Assembly (NCBI GenBank): GCA_019916065.1
Contig: CM034240.1
Location: 40,388,561-40,452,560 of the forward strand
From: Vitellaria paradoxa
Lineage: Eukaryota; Streptophyta; Magnoliopsida; Ericales; Sapotaceae
DNA length: 64,000 nt
Direction: 5' to 3'
The notes below the pieces were generated by a model, which saw only the letters and a program-made list of their open reading frames with translations, ran no database searches and had not been told where the DNA came from. Below, one piece after another: positions 1 through 11,832 of this stretch (its first letter is position 1; each line of letters begins with the position of its first letter). A program made the translations under genes and the position numbers.

Positions 1-108
1 AGCGATTACTTCCGCGTAAGTTCCAATAGAGTGCAGGGACATCCGAGGTTGAAATGTTCATATCTTCCGTTGCTTTGATTGCATCTCATTGTAATTCTTG
101 CCTGGCAG

Positions 109-312
109 GTCCATTTCAGGTACCAGTTTGAGAACTCTGTTCTTGCTTCTAGCTCATGCAAGTGCGATGTTTATGTCGGCGTCAAATGGCTAAGAAGTAC
201 CAAGTTCCAGGAGAGGATCGCCCGGAACATAACTGAGAAGTTCGGACGTCGATTGAAGGACGTGTTTGAGTTGGTCGAAAGAGAGATTTTATTAGCAAAT
301 GGCTCTGACTGA
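109..312 (+). CDS. C-terminal exon of a probable C2-GRAM-VASt domain protein (partial)
   Basis: This is the final coding exon of a gene that begins before the window. It starts after a pyrimidine-rich stretch ending in CAG at 106-108 and runs in phase 0 for 67 codons to a TGA at 310-312. The peptide contains CDVYVGVKWLRSTKFQERI and ends in a basic, helical stretch (RRLKDVFELVEREIL). That pattern resembles the end of the VASt (StART-like) domain in plant C2-and-GRAM domain proteins, which are membrane-contact or lipid-binding proteins. The family call rests on recognition of this short C-terminus only. The stop sits in a TGAC tandem run (about 306-326). The upstream exons are not visible, so the total length and the exact gene cannot be given. 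Confidence 0.6.
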   Translation, partial: VHFRYQFENSVLASSSCKCDVYVGVKWLRSTKFQERIARNITEKFGRRLKDVFELVEREILLANGSD

Positions 313-681
313 CTGACTGACTGACTTTGGGCACTTCATTCATCGTTTCCTCTGAAAGACTTGAAAGGTGCTGAGCAAAGGCTGATTTCTTACTTTTTGT
401 GCAATGTAATGCCTATTTTGCTTCTGGAATCGATGTATCTTTTTTTATTCAAGTCATGTGGCATTGAAAATTTTTTATGTTTAAATTAAAAAAAAATGCT
501 AAATATATTTTATTTTTAAATTTCTCACACTTAGTTTTTTTTTGTTCTTTTACAATAAAATTAAAAATAAAATGCATTTAACATTATGTTGAATCATCTT
601 AATTTCTTCAATTCTCTCATCAGTAACTTTCTCTGTGGTTATTTCTTATTTTGTCATTTATTTTATTTTATTTTTATTGCA

Positions 682-855
682 TTATTTTTTTTTAAGATAT
701 CTCAAGGTGTCCGGGTCAGTCTGTACATATCTCGATTAATTCTTGAAGCCTTCAAGTTAACGATCGAGTGAATCTCTAGTGGCCTTGAAAAGACTCAAAC
801 TAGTGGCTACTGGAGAGTAAACTCAGGATCTTATCAGTTGAACTAACCCATTATT
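682..855 (-). mobile_element. Au-like tRNA-derived SINE
   Basis: On the minus strand, reading down from about 855, there is an A-box-like TAGTTCAACTG and then a B-box-like AGTTTGAGTC. Next comes a body ending in the AAGGTGTCCGG motif region, typical of plant Au-type SINEs, and a short A tail that appears as T9 near 682-690 on the plus strand. The order promoter boxes, body, tail supports a retroposed SINE. I did not find a clear target-site duplication. Confidence 0.6.
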
Positions 856-1599
856 TTTATTCCATCTATTAATGCTAAATAAGGAAAATTTGAGTAAAGA
901 TATTTGAATGGGGAAAATTATTGGAGTGAGGAAAGGGGGAATAAACTTCAAATTTTCTTTTTTCATTTCAAATACTTACAGTCATTTTTTTTGGTATTTC
1001 TTTAATACTTTTTATCTTTTAATTTATTTCATTTTTTATTTTTATTTTTATTTATTATTTTTACAAGTGATGGATGCTTAATCAACACGTCAATCATAGT
1101 TGCATTGTTGTTCCCACTCTTATGTACGCATGACAACCAAATCTATTCTAACTTCTTCGGGTTTTAATTTTAAAAAATATTTATGTCGGAGGAATTTTTA
1201 TTTCAGATGGAGTAAATATGTAATTATCAATGCACACAATAAAATAAAAAATAGTTCTTGGCATTATCTTTCTCCTTTAAAAAGTAATTTTATTTATTTT
1301 TTATTTTATTATTGCTCTTGTGGACGTCAACAATAACTAGGGGAGTCAGACGTCACTATGACTCAAAAAATGTATTATGGATGATTTGCATGGGAAACAT
1401 TAATATACTAAGTCATATACAAGTAATAGCATAAAATTGTTTAAAATTTTCAGATTACGATGAGATAGCTAGAGGTGCATTGTTCTCACTCGTTTTTTAA
1501 AAAATAAAATAAATATATATTTTTTAATTTTTGATACCATTATCTCAATTTATTTTTACTTGTTACCACTCAGCACTCTTGATATTCTTCAGTTTTTCG

Positions 1600-1880
1600 C
1601 TTTTTTTTTATCATTTATTATTTATTCAATTTCATATTTTTTTAGATAAATCTTATCATTTATTTAGATAGATTTTTTTATCATTTATCTAATTTAATAT
1701 TTATTTTCTAGATAGGCATTTTTTATTATCTATTTTTTTTATTCAACTTCAATTTTTTTATTATTTATTATTTATCCAACTTTAGATTTTTTTAGATAGA
1801 CCTATCATTTATCCAAGTTTTAGATTTTTTCGACTAGCCCTTATCATATCTTAAGATAAACATTTTTCACTTTATTTAAA
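1600..1880. repeat. Imperfect AT-rich tandem repeat
   Basis: The block TTATCATTTAT(C)/(T)-TAGATAGA-TTTTTT recurs about five times with drift at intervals of roughly 50-65 bp. It looks like a decayed minisatellite. No coding potential is seen. Confidence 0.55.
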
Positions 1881-2750
1881 TAGATCATATCAATTTATTA
1901 GATATGTCTTGTCTCACCTACTACTTTTTTTCGTCTCTATCACCCATTATTTGCCCAGTTCCTTAGGAAAATATTAAAAATATTTGCTCAGTTCTTAGAA
2001 AAATATTAAAAAATAATTAGACAGAGAAACAAGGAAGCAGATTCAACTATCTAAGAACAATCTTATAACATAAATTAAAGAACAAATAACTTAACACCAG
2101 GTGGGTAAATTCTTTTCAAGAAGGCAAGCTCGTTTTCTAGCCTTGGCTGCCACCTAAATTTGAATATATATATTTAAAATAGGCTATTTAAAAATTATAA
2201 AAATAAATAACTTAGTATTAAAATAAATATTTATTTTGTAAATTTTGAGGATAAAAAGAAAAGAGGAAAAAAATAAGAAAAAAAGAGAAAAATTAGCTTG
2301 ATGATTTCACCAAATTTTAGTGTTTGTCCTGTAATAATATATATAAACTTCAACATTTCCCCAAACTTTGGTTTGTTCTATAATGGTGTATGTATTATAT
2401 ATAGTACTAGACGCTGTCATATACCCGATAAAGAAATTTGATAGGGATGCATAAACAACTAATCGGATGCTCATTTGGCGGGAAATTTCCGTCGGATCAA
2501 TCACCAACCGTTAAATCCACACGGTGTGCAAGTTAGAAAGTTGACCCACGCAAGCAGCGCCCGATGATTGATCCCATTGTGTAGAAAGGAAAACAGAAGG
2601 TCCAAATGCGTCCCATATTCCACTCTGAGGGTCTTACCAGAGCATTCGCAAATCGCAAATACCGTTGACGGTTATCGATTAATTAGCTTCACAATTTTCT
2701 CTCCTTCTGCATTGTATCCAAACCCCGGCAACGGCTTGATTACTTTGAAG

Positions 2751-2800
2751 CCATCTCTCTCTCTCTCTAAAACTATATATTTCTCTCTCTATATATTCAT
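2751..2800 (+). promoter_or_regulatory. CT-rich leader with TATA-like motifs upstream of the PIRL gene
   Basis: CT-dinucleotide runs (about 2754-2768 and 2782-2789) alternate with two TATATA motifs (about 2773 and 2790), 50-100 bp before the ATG at 2850. CT microsatellites are common in plant core promoters and 5' UTRs. Position is the only support; the transcription start is not determined. Confidence 0.35.
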
Positions 2801-2849
2801 ACGCTCGTCTGTACACACATATCTCTGTCAATCCGTGTGGTGCAAAGCC

Positions 2850-5800
2850 ATGGATCCAAACCCTAAGACCTTCCCGATTCTCTCCTATGTGATGTCGAAA
2901 TTCCCCAGTATTAGTCCCAGACACGTCGTCGGTTCTGCATTTGACATCGAGCAACCGCCGTCGTCCTCCGGTGCGTCGACTCCGAAGGAGCCGGCGTTTG
3001 ACCTGGCCGATCGGATGCCCCGGCTGACGGATCCAAAAGTCATGGCCTCCATGCGAGCTGCGGTCGCCGATGTTGCGCAGGTACGATCGGTGCTTAAAAC
3101 CCTAGGCGAACGGCCGGACCACGAGACCGTCGACACGGCCAAGGCCAAGCTCCTCGAGATCGAGTCCAATATCTCGGAACAACTCGATGAGATCTCTTTG
3201 TCGTCGCGGCCGGCGGACCTGGACGGGAAGGAGAAGGAAAGCCGGGAAGCGGCGGAGAAGGAAAGGCAGGCGTATAAGGCGGTGGTTTCGTTGGATGAGA
3301 TGCATGAGGCGTACGAGAAGCAGTTGACGGATGCGGAGGCGAAGTTGACGAGGATTTATGAGGCGGCTGTGGCGGGCCGTGACGTGGAGGAGGAGGAGGA
3401 GGACGATGGTGGTTCTGGGAGGTGGTGGAGGAGGTGAATGAGGAGGTTGTTGGGATTTTGCAAGAGGCATCCGGGAAAGGAATAGAGAGGGTTGATCTTT
3501 CAGGGCGGCAGTTGCGTTTGCTTCCGGAGGCGTTTGGACGGCTTCACGGATTGGTTGTGCTTAATTTGTCCTCCAATCACCTTGAGGTCAGCCTAATTGT
3601 CTTCCCCTTTTCTGTTCTTAGATGTAAAACTTGGACCATTGGATTGAGAGGTTACTCATTTTCCTGTCTTACCTGCTGCATTGAAAACATCTTAAAATGC
3701 ATTCTTCTTTTCCGTTCTTAGATGTGAAATTCGGACCATTAGATTGATAAACTTAATTGAGACTGCTTTACTTTTCCTGTGGACGAGTTGCCTGCTGTAT
3801 TATTGACATCCTCAAAATGGTTAACAGCCAATTGTAACACGGTTGTGACCAAGTCTGTGTTGGGGTATGTTTGGTTGACCTGAGTTTACTCATCTTTTTA
3901 CAAGTTCTGAAGTTTATCACCCTGCCAAATAGTGGGATATTCCTGCATCCCTGGAAGTGATGAAGTAATGAATTTGTCCTAACTAACATGAAACTGGATT
4001 TGTGCTGCGTGATGGTTTTGGGGCTGTTGGCATAAATTTGAAAGGGGGAAGAGATGGTAAACCTCATGTTCTGGTTTGTGAACATTTCTCTTGGTTTAGA
4101 GCCAACTTTGGCATTTTGCTTTCTCATATTTGATTACCATGGGGTCCATAACTCATGTTACAGTCCAGAATTGTGAAACTGATGTGTAAGGACTGTTGGT
4201 TATCCAGTAGAAATTCGGAATCTTGGTTACTTTGCCATAAGTAATTAAATTTTGTCCTAAGTTTACTCTATTGCCATTCTTGTCCAGTAGAATGAATTTG
4301 GATTTATTTCTTTGCAATGATGTGAAGGTTGTAAATGATTGTGCAAGCATGAGAAGGGAAATTGGTGTTCCTATGACACAGTTGGGAATACATTTTTGGG
4401 TGTAATCTGAATACATTTTTGGGTGTAATACTGTGTTGGGCTTTAAATCTGTCCATCATACTTTTAGATCTGTTAAAAAAGAACTTGAAGGAGTACATGG
4501 GCAGCATCTTTGGATGCCTTTTTAATACAATTTTTACTCACAAAAAAAAAAAAAAAAGAAAAAAAAAAATTGAAGGAGAAAGAGTATTTATTTGAGGTGC
4601 TTTCGATACCCTTTTTTGATGTACTTAATGTTAATTGCAATGCAATGTTTCTGTAGTTTATAATAATATGATTATGTAGTGAAACATTGCTTTGATATTG
4701 AATTGTGCATTCTGCTAATTATTTAATAAATTACAAGGCAACATTTTTGAGTTGATAAGACACATTTTCATCTCTACATGGTTTGATCTATACAAAGTCT
4801 AAGTGTATTGCAGTTGGATTGCCATTTTGTTTGTAAATAAAATTCTAGTTTCTAGTGCTGCATCTGTCAATTGCACATACCATGATGCTGCTTCCCTATT
4901 CCGCATTCCCTACCATTTCATCACTATCTATTTTTTTCTTGTTCAAAATTCCCTTTCTCATGTAGTTTTGTTTAAGGTTACGTTGATTTGATTTGCTTGT
5001 GGCCCATTGTTTATATGATGTGTTCAAAAATTTATATTTCATGTATATATTTTTTGGTGGCTAATAATATAACTATATGTATTTCATCAAGTATTGGACT
5101 TGTGTATCTTACACTAGAAGGAAGACACACACTTTGGGTGCCCATTTAATATATTTGAAATATAAATAAAATAATATTTAATTAGACTAATATTATCAAA
5201 AGATAAATTTGAGAGAATTAGAATAATATTTATCATGATAAAGAAGAAGTTAGAGGGAAGTCAACACACATGAAGAGAAAATTAGGTTATTGTATAGATA
5301 AATTTGAGAGTATTTAATAAAGAATAGGGGTAAACACAGGATTTGTAATTAATGGAGGTAAAAAAGATAATTTTGAAGTGAACGGGCAAAAGTAAAAAAC
5401 AGCAAAAGCAAAAGTAAAAAAGAGCTTCTTGTTATATTGCTCCTCTCTCTTAATTTAATGTGTTAATTTACCTATTATTGTGTTGCAATTCCTTGGAGAC
5501 CTTGTCATTGTTTGGTAGGACGGACAAAAAGTGGATACCAAGGGAGGAGATTGGCATCTTCATCCTTGTTGTTTGGTAGGATGAAGAAGGAAAGGGTGTA
5601 TAGATTATTTAACTCTGATACCCTAAAATAGCAAAACGTTATACTGAGGACTTATGGGCAAAAATAGTACGTTTGCAGTTTTAAAAATCAGACCGAAGAC
5701 CTCTCTCTCCTTGTTTGCCCATTTTTTAGCGGGTGATATCACTCTCACTCTTCCTTTTCTTCCCTTGGCATCCCAACCAATCATTGGAAAGACCCCATTT

Positions 5801-7821
5801 GGGCCATTTCCCTTCTGCCTTCCTTGGTCTAATGCCCTTGAATCAGCAATTGTATTGGGAAGATTTGGGATATTTATTGTTGTGTTAGGCAGAGAGCTTG
5901 TCTCTCTAAATTGTGTACATCTTTTTATGTAGATGTGTGTGCGCGCGCGCGCGCGCGCGTGTTTAAAATAAGTGATATTGAAATTAAATTAAAAAGGCGT
6001 CCAAGGGATATCAACCCTATAGAGAAATAGTAAATTGTGATGTATGGTCTTAAGAATAATGGATATAGATATGATAGAGCAAGTACAGAGGATATGTTAA
6101 ATTTGAAAAAATGTTGATACAGATACTATGGGCTATGAAAAATAAGTTATATATATGAATTTAACATTCATAAGAAAACTAATTGCATAATTCAATAGAT
6201 AATTCAAACATATTTCAACATATAAAAGGTAATAAAAAATAAAATAGAAGATTCTTTGATTTTGGTGGGTTTTGACTGTACAATCTTCGGTAAGGCTTGT
6301 CTTAACCCTGTTTGAAAAGATAAATATTATAAGAACATTTATTTTGTTGATTTTGATAGGCATCTCCCTTGGTTTGTTTGAGGAGTATGTTGGATTTGTG
6401 CATGGCTTGATTTTACAAATAATTCAAAATTTGTTTGCCTGCTAGCTGAGCCCAACTTATGCTGCTTCACGTACATGAAAATAGAAAGCAATGTTTATTT
6501 GAATGCAGGAAAAAGAAAAATGCAATAAAGGGTCCATTGGTGGGAGCCATAGTTGTTAAGAGTTCTCTTGTCAGTTTGTTTATTACTTCCAAAAAAGGTC
6601 TTGGTGATACGGTTGTCTATCTTGTTAAATAAATGAAGATAAAAAGTTAAAAGTGGTTGGTGACAAAAATTTTGTGGTCTGGCAGGCAGATGGGACATTT
6701 GCACCCTATTGTGTGTTTGACAAAACTTCAGTGCCATGTGTTTTCTCGATAGAAGTGGATGTTTGTTGCAAGTGTATTAAATTTTGATAGAAGATTAAAT
6801 CTGAATAAACTTGTACTACTAACTTCATTGACTAATTATGATACAAGTATTAGTTGATGGGTTTTGTTTTCCATACATTCTTCCTGATGTTTGGATTATA
6901 TTTTGGAGGGAACAGGCAATTCCTGATTCTATTGCAGGTCTACAAAATATTGAGGAGCTTCATCTTGCTTCTAACCTTCTGGAGTCTTTGCCAGACTCCA
7001 TTGGATTGTTGCTTAGTTTGAAGATTCTAGATGTATCTGGAAATAAGCTTGTTTCCTTGCCCGACAGCATTTGCCAATGCCGGTAATCCTCACAAATCAC
7101 AAGTTGATTTTACTTTGAAATTTATTGCCCCATTTTTCCTGGATTACTTAGTTTTGCTTATGACTATTCGAGGTCATTGGTGGAGTTGGACGCAAGCTTC
7201 AATGCACTAACTTACTTGCCAACAAACATTGGGTATGAGCTTGTGAACCTAAGAAGGCTTTCAATCTATCTAAACAAGATCCGTTCTCTTCCCACTTCTA
7301 TTGGCGAGATGAAGTCTTTGCGTATCCTGGATATGCACTTTAACGAGCTCCATGGCCTGCCACTTGCGATTGGGAGACTGACAAATCTCGAGGTCCTCAA
7401 TCTAAGCAGTAATTTCAGTGACTTGACGCAACTTCCTGACACAATTGGCGATTTAGCCAATTTGAATGAACTCAACCTCAGCAACAACCAGATCCATGCT
7501 CTTCCCGATACGTTTGGCCAGCTTAACAAACTGACCAAGCTCAGCTTGGAGGGAAACCCTCTTGTAATTCCACCAAAGGAGGTTGTCAGTCAAGGGGTTG
7601 AAGCTATCAGGGCTTTCATGGCTAAGAGGCATCTTGAGATATTGGCGGAGAAAGAGCAGAAGAGCATGCTAGAAGTGGAAGAGCGGACAGAGACTGATTG
7701 GCTCACCCGCAGCTCCTCATGGTTGCATAATTTTGTGTCTGGGGTTTCTGGAACAGTTTCAGAATATTTGGGAACTGAAGGAAATTCTCCTAAAGACCCT
7801 TGTCTGAATCAGCAGCTGTGA
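2850..7821 (+). CDS. PIRL9: Plant intracellular Ras-group-related LRR protein, PIRL9-like, with a one-base frame break in exon 1
   Basis: Three exons: 2850-3586, 6916-7082 and 7173-7821 (TGA at 7819-7821), with good GT-AG junctions in matching phase. The N-terminus [19 protein letters not shown] is typical of PIRL1/PIRL9-type proteins. A helical, Glu/Lys-rich region of about 190 residues follows (it includes [14 protein letters not shown]). About ten leucine-rich repeats of the LPxxIGxLxxL type come next, starting near [15 protein letters not shown], and the protein ends in DPCLNQQL. PIRLs are cytosolic LRR proteins; Arabidopsis PIRL1 and PIRL9 act redundantly in pollen development. Exon 1 is one base short: the first frame stops at 3435-3437 (195 aa), while the LRR frame resumes at 3419 in a G-rich run. 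Allowing for one missing G near 3417-3419 the product would be 517 aa, the usual family size. The break may be a sequence error or a real lesion. Confidence 0.9.
3610..3810 (+). repeat. 100-bp tandem duplication in PIRL intron 1
   Basis: The block starting GTTCTTAGATGT at about 3613 recurs at about 3713 with the same order of landmarks (GGACCATT, TTTTCCTGT, CCTGCTG, TTGA-A-CAT). The period is about 100 bp and the second unit is slightly longer. It lies within 30 bp of the exon 1 donor. Confidence 0.65.
4485..4578 (+). mobile_element. 5'-truncated retroposon tail with 9-bp target duplication
   Basis: TTGAAGGAG at 4485-4493 is repeated at 4570-4578. Between them is a 76-bp insert that ends in a long A-rich tail. 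Direct repeats around a short A-tailed insert are the mark of LINE-type target-primed insertion. The insert is too short to assign to a family. Confidence 0.65.
5936..5960. repeat. (GT)/(GC) microsatellite
   Basis: A GTGTGTGCGCGC run inside PIRL intron 1. The alternating purine-pyrimidine pattern could adopt Z-DNA. Confidence 0.85.
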
Positions 7822-8479
7822 TCTCAGTCTCTGCCAAGTGATCTTTTGGTGTGTATCCCCGCTTCTTCTGATGGCATGTGCATCTGGCGGACGTCTTGAA
7901 AACGTGTCTTTGCTGCAGGTACCCTGCATGCTTGCTCCTTGTTTGACATACACCAGATATAATCAAACAATAATTCCTTCTTAATGTTTGAAAGTGTTGC
8001 AGAAAGATGATTTAGCTAGAAAGCTTACTTGCTGTGTTGTTTTTTTCTTCTCACAACTGCATTATGTAGGCAAATGCTCATTATTTTTGTACATTACATA
8101 GAACCAGGCATTCATAACGCCAGTATTGAACCTTTTTTTTTTTTTTCCCACTTCGCTTTACATAAAATGGAGCACATAAGAAAATTTGTCAATGTTTGCT
8201 GTTGGGAAGATCTCATGTGCTAATGCTATTCAGTGATCCTAAGCTGTTAGACCTTAGATCTCTACGAGAGATACTAAAAAAAAAAAATCCCAATCTGTTA
8301 TACTGTTTAGAAGTGGTCAATGTCATTGGTAGGTTCTTATTTTATTTTTTATCTTTCCACTGGAGGGTAAACAGGCTATGCATGTCTTTCGAGGGTTCCA
8401 CAGGCTACACTGGAGCCATGTTGGGCATGGATTCAGATCACCTTAATATCATGTCAAAGATACAAGATAGAAAATAGAG

Positions 8480-9450
8480 TTGAACTAACATTTAAAATCT
8501 AATCTTGTATGATACAAGAAATTATCATGTAAGAAAAGATATTATTGATTTAATATAATTGAAATTTTTAATTAAATATTATCTTATCATCTTTGTCTAA
8601 TATAATATTCTTAATCTCAATTGTATTTTATATTTAGTAAGTTGAAAATAATAGAATATCTTTATCTTTCTGTGAAGTAGGTCTTATGACCGAACTTCAA
8701 TTTAATTTATTTGTTCATTATATTTTCTAATATGGTGTTAGAGCCATTTTTGACCTTAATCCCTTGTTTTTGGTTTTGTTCATCTCGAGTACTGTTGTTC
8801 AACTTGATTTGTGGATATGAAGGGGGAAAAAAAAAGAAAAAGAAAAAAGAAAGGGAAAATAAGTTGTTTTGGATTTGGTTCGTTCAAAGTGCTTTGACTG
8901 ATGTCTTTGGTTGGTTTGCTGCAACGGGTCCTTAACTTCGTTTGTTTTTATTTCAACATGTTCGCGTGGTCACTACTTTTGTTTTGATAGAGTCAAATAT
9001 TGGTTCATTTTATTGCTCAAATTTATTCGATTAAAAGTTCATTAGAAATCGGTTGTTTGCTGGTTTGTTTGCACTTCTCACATGTGGTATAGCAGTTTTT
9101 GTCTCGAGATTTGGTCATAAAGCTCCATTTGTGATAAACCTAGTTGGTTTATACAGTTGGTCACAAATTTAAAAATTTAGATGTTTTGTACTGCTTGAAT
9201 TTAAAATTTTAGTTGGTCATAAAGCACATTGTTTGATTGAAAAATTTTAGTTGGTCATAAAGCACATTGTTTGATTTAAAAATTTAGATGTTTTGTACTG
9301 CTTGAATTTGTCCGGGTCCAAAACGAGGATGCAATTAGAATTTAAAATCAAATCTTTTTATCATATAAAGAAATATACTATTGATACAATATAATTAGAT
9401 TGTTTTGATTTGATATTATCTTATCATCCTTGGATAATTAGGGTTAGTCT
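8480..9450 (+). mobile_element. Decayed small Copia/TRIM-like LTR element
   Basis: A block at about 8490-8600 (TTTAAAATCTAATCTT ... ATTATCTTATCATC) recurs in the same order and orientation at about 9330-9440. Just after the left repeat, at 8733-8746, lies TGGTGTTAGAGCCA, close to the initiator-Met tRNA primer-binding site of Copia elements (TGGTATCAGAGC). The interval is under 1 kb and has no pol coding, which suggests a TRIM or a heavily deleted element. No target duplication was found and the right repeat is shortened. Confidence 0.5.
9205..9310 (+). repeat. Short tandem repeat inside the TRIM-like relic
   Basis: The phrase TTGGTCATAAAGCACATTG occurs twice about 40 bp apart, and TTTAGATGTTTTGTACTGC recurs on both sides. 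This is a local duplication in the internal region. Confidence 0.6.
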
Positions 9451-9689
9451 ATGGAGATGGAAAAAAATCACATACCTTATCTGGTGTGGACTTCCTCTTT
9501 TCATCTCCATTGAAAACTTGTAGATAACACCATAGAAGAATCGGTATTAGAAGTTCAACTAGCAGCAGTTGGTTGGAAGCTTTCCGACACCCAAGTCAGT
9601 GTTGGGATTCAAGGGATTCAATTGAAGAAAAGAAAAACAGAAAAGAAAAGAGAGAAGAGAGGCTAGGGCTCTACCTAGATATATACATA

Positions 9690-9690
9690 T

Positions 9691-9723
<33 letters not shown>
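9690..9723. repeat. (GA)n microsatellite
   Basis: A nearly pure GA run of about 34 bp with one GGGA interruption. Confidence 0.9.
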
Positions 9724-10501
9724 TTCCAAAACACAGATTCTTTGTCTTTATGTAGTAGATATGGTACCCACTATATTTTCTATAATTAGATAGTGGAGAT
9801 AGTGAGAGAGAAATGGGCAGAGTAGTGGAAGTTCATTCCTTCTTAATTTTAGTAGACCAAAAGATGAGGAGATGTCACATGTCATAATAGTCTTCAGTAT
9901 AATATTTGACTCTCTAGTCTATAAGAGTTGATAAAAATTAAAAAAAAAAATTTGGTGTTTTTTTTTTGACAAATTAGACCCTCTCTAAAATGGAACAAGA
10001 AGCACAATAATTATAATGTTTTTGTTGAAAAATAAAAAAAACACACTGAAACTAATGATAGTATACTAAAATAATAAGCGTTGTTAGTTAGATTTTAATT
10101 TATATTTTTAAATATTTCTATATATTTGAATAGTTTTTAATTTATATTTTAAATATTTCTATGTATTGAAATAATTTTTTTTGTTAGTTTTTTAACTTAC
10201 GAAGCTTTTGTGAAACGTTTCAATTTTCATGTCAATCGAAATACCTTAGATTTTGTATATATTCTCTTGAACAACGACTCTGAACTTGGATCTTCTCGCT
10301 TATGTACGGAGTTTGACTAATTAAAGAGGCTGATTTTTAACCTTCTGTAAATGGGCTGGATTGAGTCTGGCTTTGTGTTGTTCAAGCTTGTTTCAATACC
10401 TATTTATTGGGCTTGACCCGAACTGAAGTTTGGTGGAGTCCAAAATACTAGAGTCTAGTTCGGATTCGACTTGTTAAAGTCGATTCATATCAAATATTAA
10501 A

Positions 10502-10526
10502 GTATATATATATATATATATATAAC
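10502..10526. repeat. (TA)n microsatellite
   Basis: A pure TA run. Similar runs occur near 11156, 14023, 15388, 25900, 26155, 37087, 37433, 41970, 44443, 48465, 50229, 54452, 58466, 62672 and 63250. Confidence 0.9.
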
Positions 10527-11639
10527 GCGGGACAGGAAAAATCATTGCGCTTTATTACACCTAACTATGTATTATAATTGTAATAAGTGACACTTAATTA
10601 TAACTGTGCTAAATAATTTTATTTATTATATAACTCTACTATCTAATTAACTAAATAATTCTATTTATTTTATAAATCTTTCCTATAAAAAAGTTGATTT
10701 TATTTTTCATTCAGAATAATCTAATAATTTTATTTATTACATGAATATTTCGTTTTATAACTTCATTTTATTTCTATTCTAAGTTATCTAAAAAAAATGT
10801 TCATTATATAAATTTCTTAATATAAGAGTTACATTAATAATACATATTTTCTTACCATAGTTATATATTTTTTTATTTTTTATATTATTTAATTTATAAA
10901 TATTTGTGGTGTTCAATTTAAGTGGACAAGACTCTCCTAGTGTTTATATATATATATATAGACAATAATAATTATTCATATTCTTCTAATTTAGGTGGAA
11001 CAGAATAATTACTCCTAAAATTATAAATAAATCCCAAGTGTTCACTGTCATAATTTTTTAGGACCTTTTGTTATAGCAATTTTTTTTTTTCTAAAATATC
11101 TAGATTTGCTTAGTACGTACTTAAACCTTTAGTTTTAAAGTCTTTATAAAATGTTTATATATATATATATATATTTGCCCTGAAGACTTAAATATATTTT
11201 GTGCATTTTTAATTTTTTTATTTTTATTTATACATCTTTAATTTCTTAATTTACCTCTGCATGTAATCTTTTATTTTTGATAAAAAGTAAGAATGCTTCA
11301 GGAGAAAAGCACATTATATTTTTCTCTAAATTATTTTCAATTATGTGTTATAATAATTTAATTTTGTGTACTTTATGCATTTTCTTTGTGTATTAAAAAT
11401 AATACTTCTAATTTGACTATAATGCAATTTTATTTTACTATTTGTTGGAATACTATATTTATGTATGTGGTTAGTAAATTTTTTAAGGTTGATATATTGT
11501 TAAATTTTCAAGGACAGTTTCGATTGCTAGATGGTCTAGTGTCTTAATTAAAAAAATTAGAGAATAATAATGACAACTCTAAAAAGGAAAAAAATAATAA
11601 AAAAATGTTTATTATATAAAATTTTTATATAATCATATT

Positions 11640-11832
11640 CTTCGTGTCAAAAGTTTTCAAATGAGTATCATTGTTGCTATTTTTTGTAAATTTTTTTGAA
11701 TCCGTGGAAACGGATTTGAAAAACTGTTTCCACGGTTTGTAACTTTTTAGAAAAAAAAAAACAGCGCTAAAATTAACCAAAAATCACATTTTATCTTAAT
11801 TTATCTTATTTTTTCTTACTCCAAACGAGACC
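11640..11832 (-). mobile_element. Truncated MITE, GGGCTCGTTTGGAGT family, reverse copy
   Basis: Read on the minus strand from 11832, it begins GGTCTCGTTTGGAGTAAG. It then follows the element at 14274-14639 through the paired CCGTGGAAAC / GTTTCCACGG block and the GACACGAAGAAT motif. The far end is missing, so this is a truncated copy. Confidence 0.7.

Larger units (their letters stand above)
313..2849. other. Spacer between the VASt gene and the PIRL gene
   Basis: About 2.5 kb of AT-rich DNA without a supportable gene. It holds the 3' UTR of the upstream gene, a minus-strand SINE (about 682-855), an imperfect tandem repeat (about 1600-1880), and the promoter and leader of the PIRL gene near its right end. 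Confidence 0.7.
3587..6915 (+). other. Large intron 1 of the PIRL9-like gene
   Basis: The 3.3-kb intron has GT at 3587 and AG at 6914-6915. It contains a 100-bp tandem duplication just after the donor, a short poly(A) retro-insertion at 4494-4569, and a GC/GT dinucleotide run at about 5936-5960. The rest is ordinary AT-rich sequence. No extra exon is needed, because exon 1 (ending LE) joins exon 2 (starting AIPDSIAGL) inside one leucine-rich repeat. Confidence 0.85.

Noticed and set aside
2885..3470. Two antisense frames over PIRL exon 1
   Set aside because: Shadows of a GC-rich coding exon; the + strand frame carries the recognisable protein.
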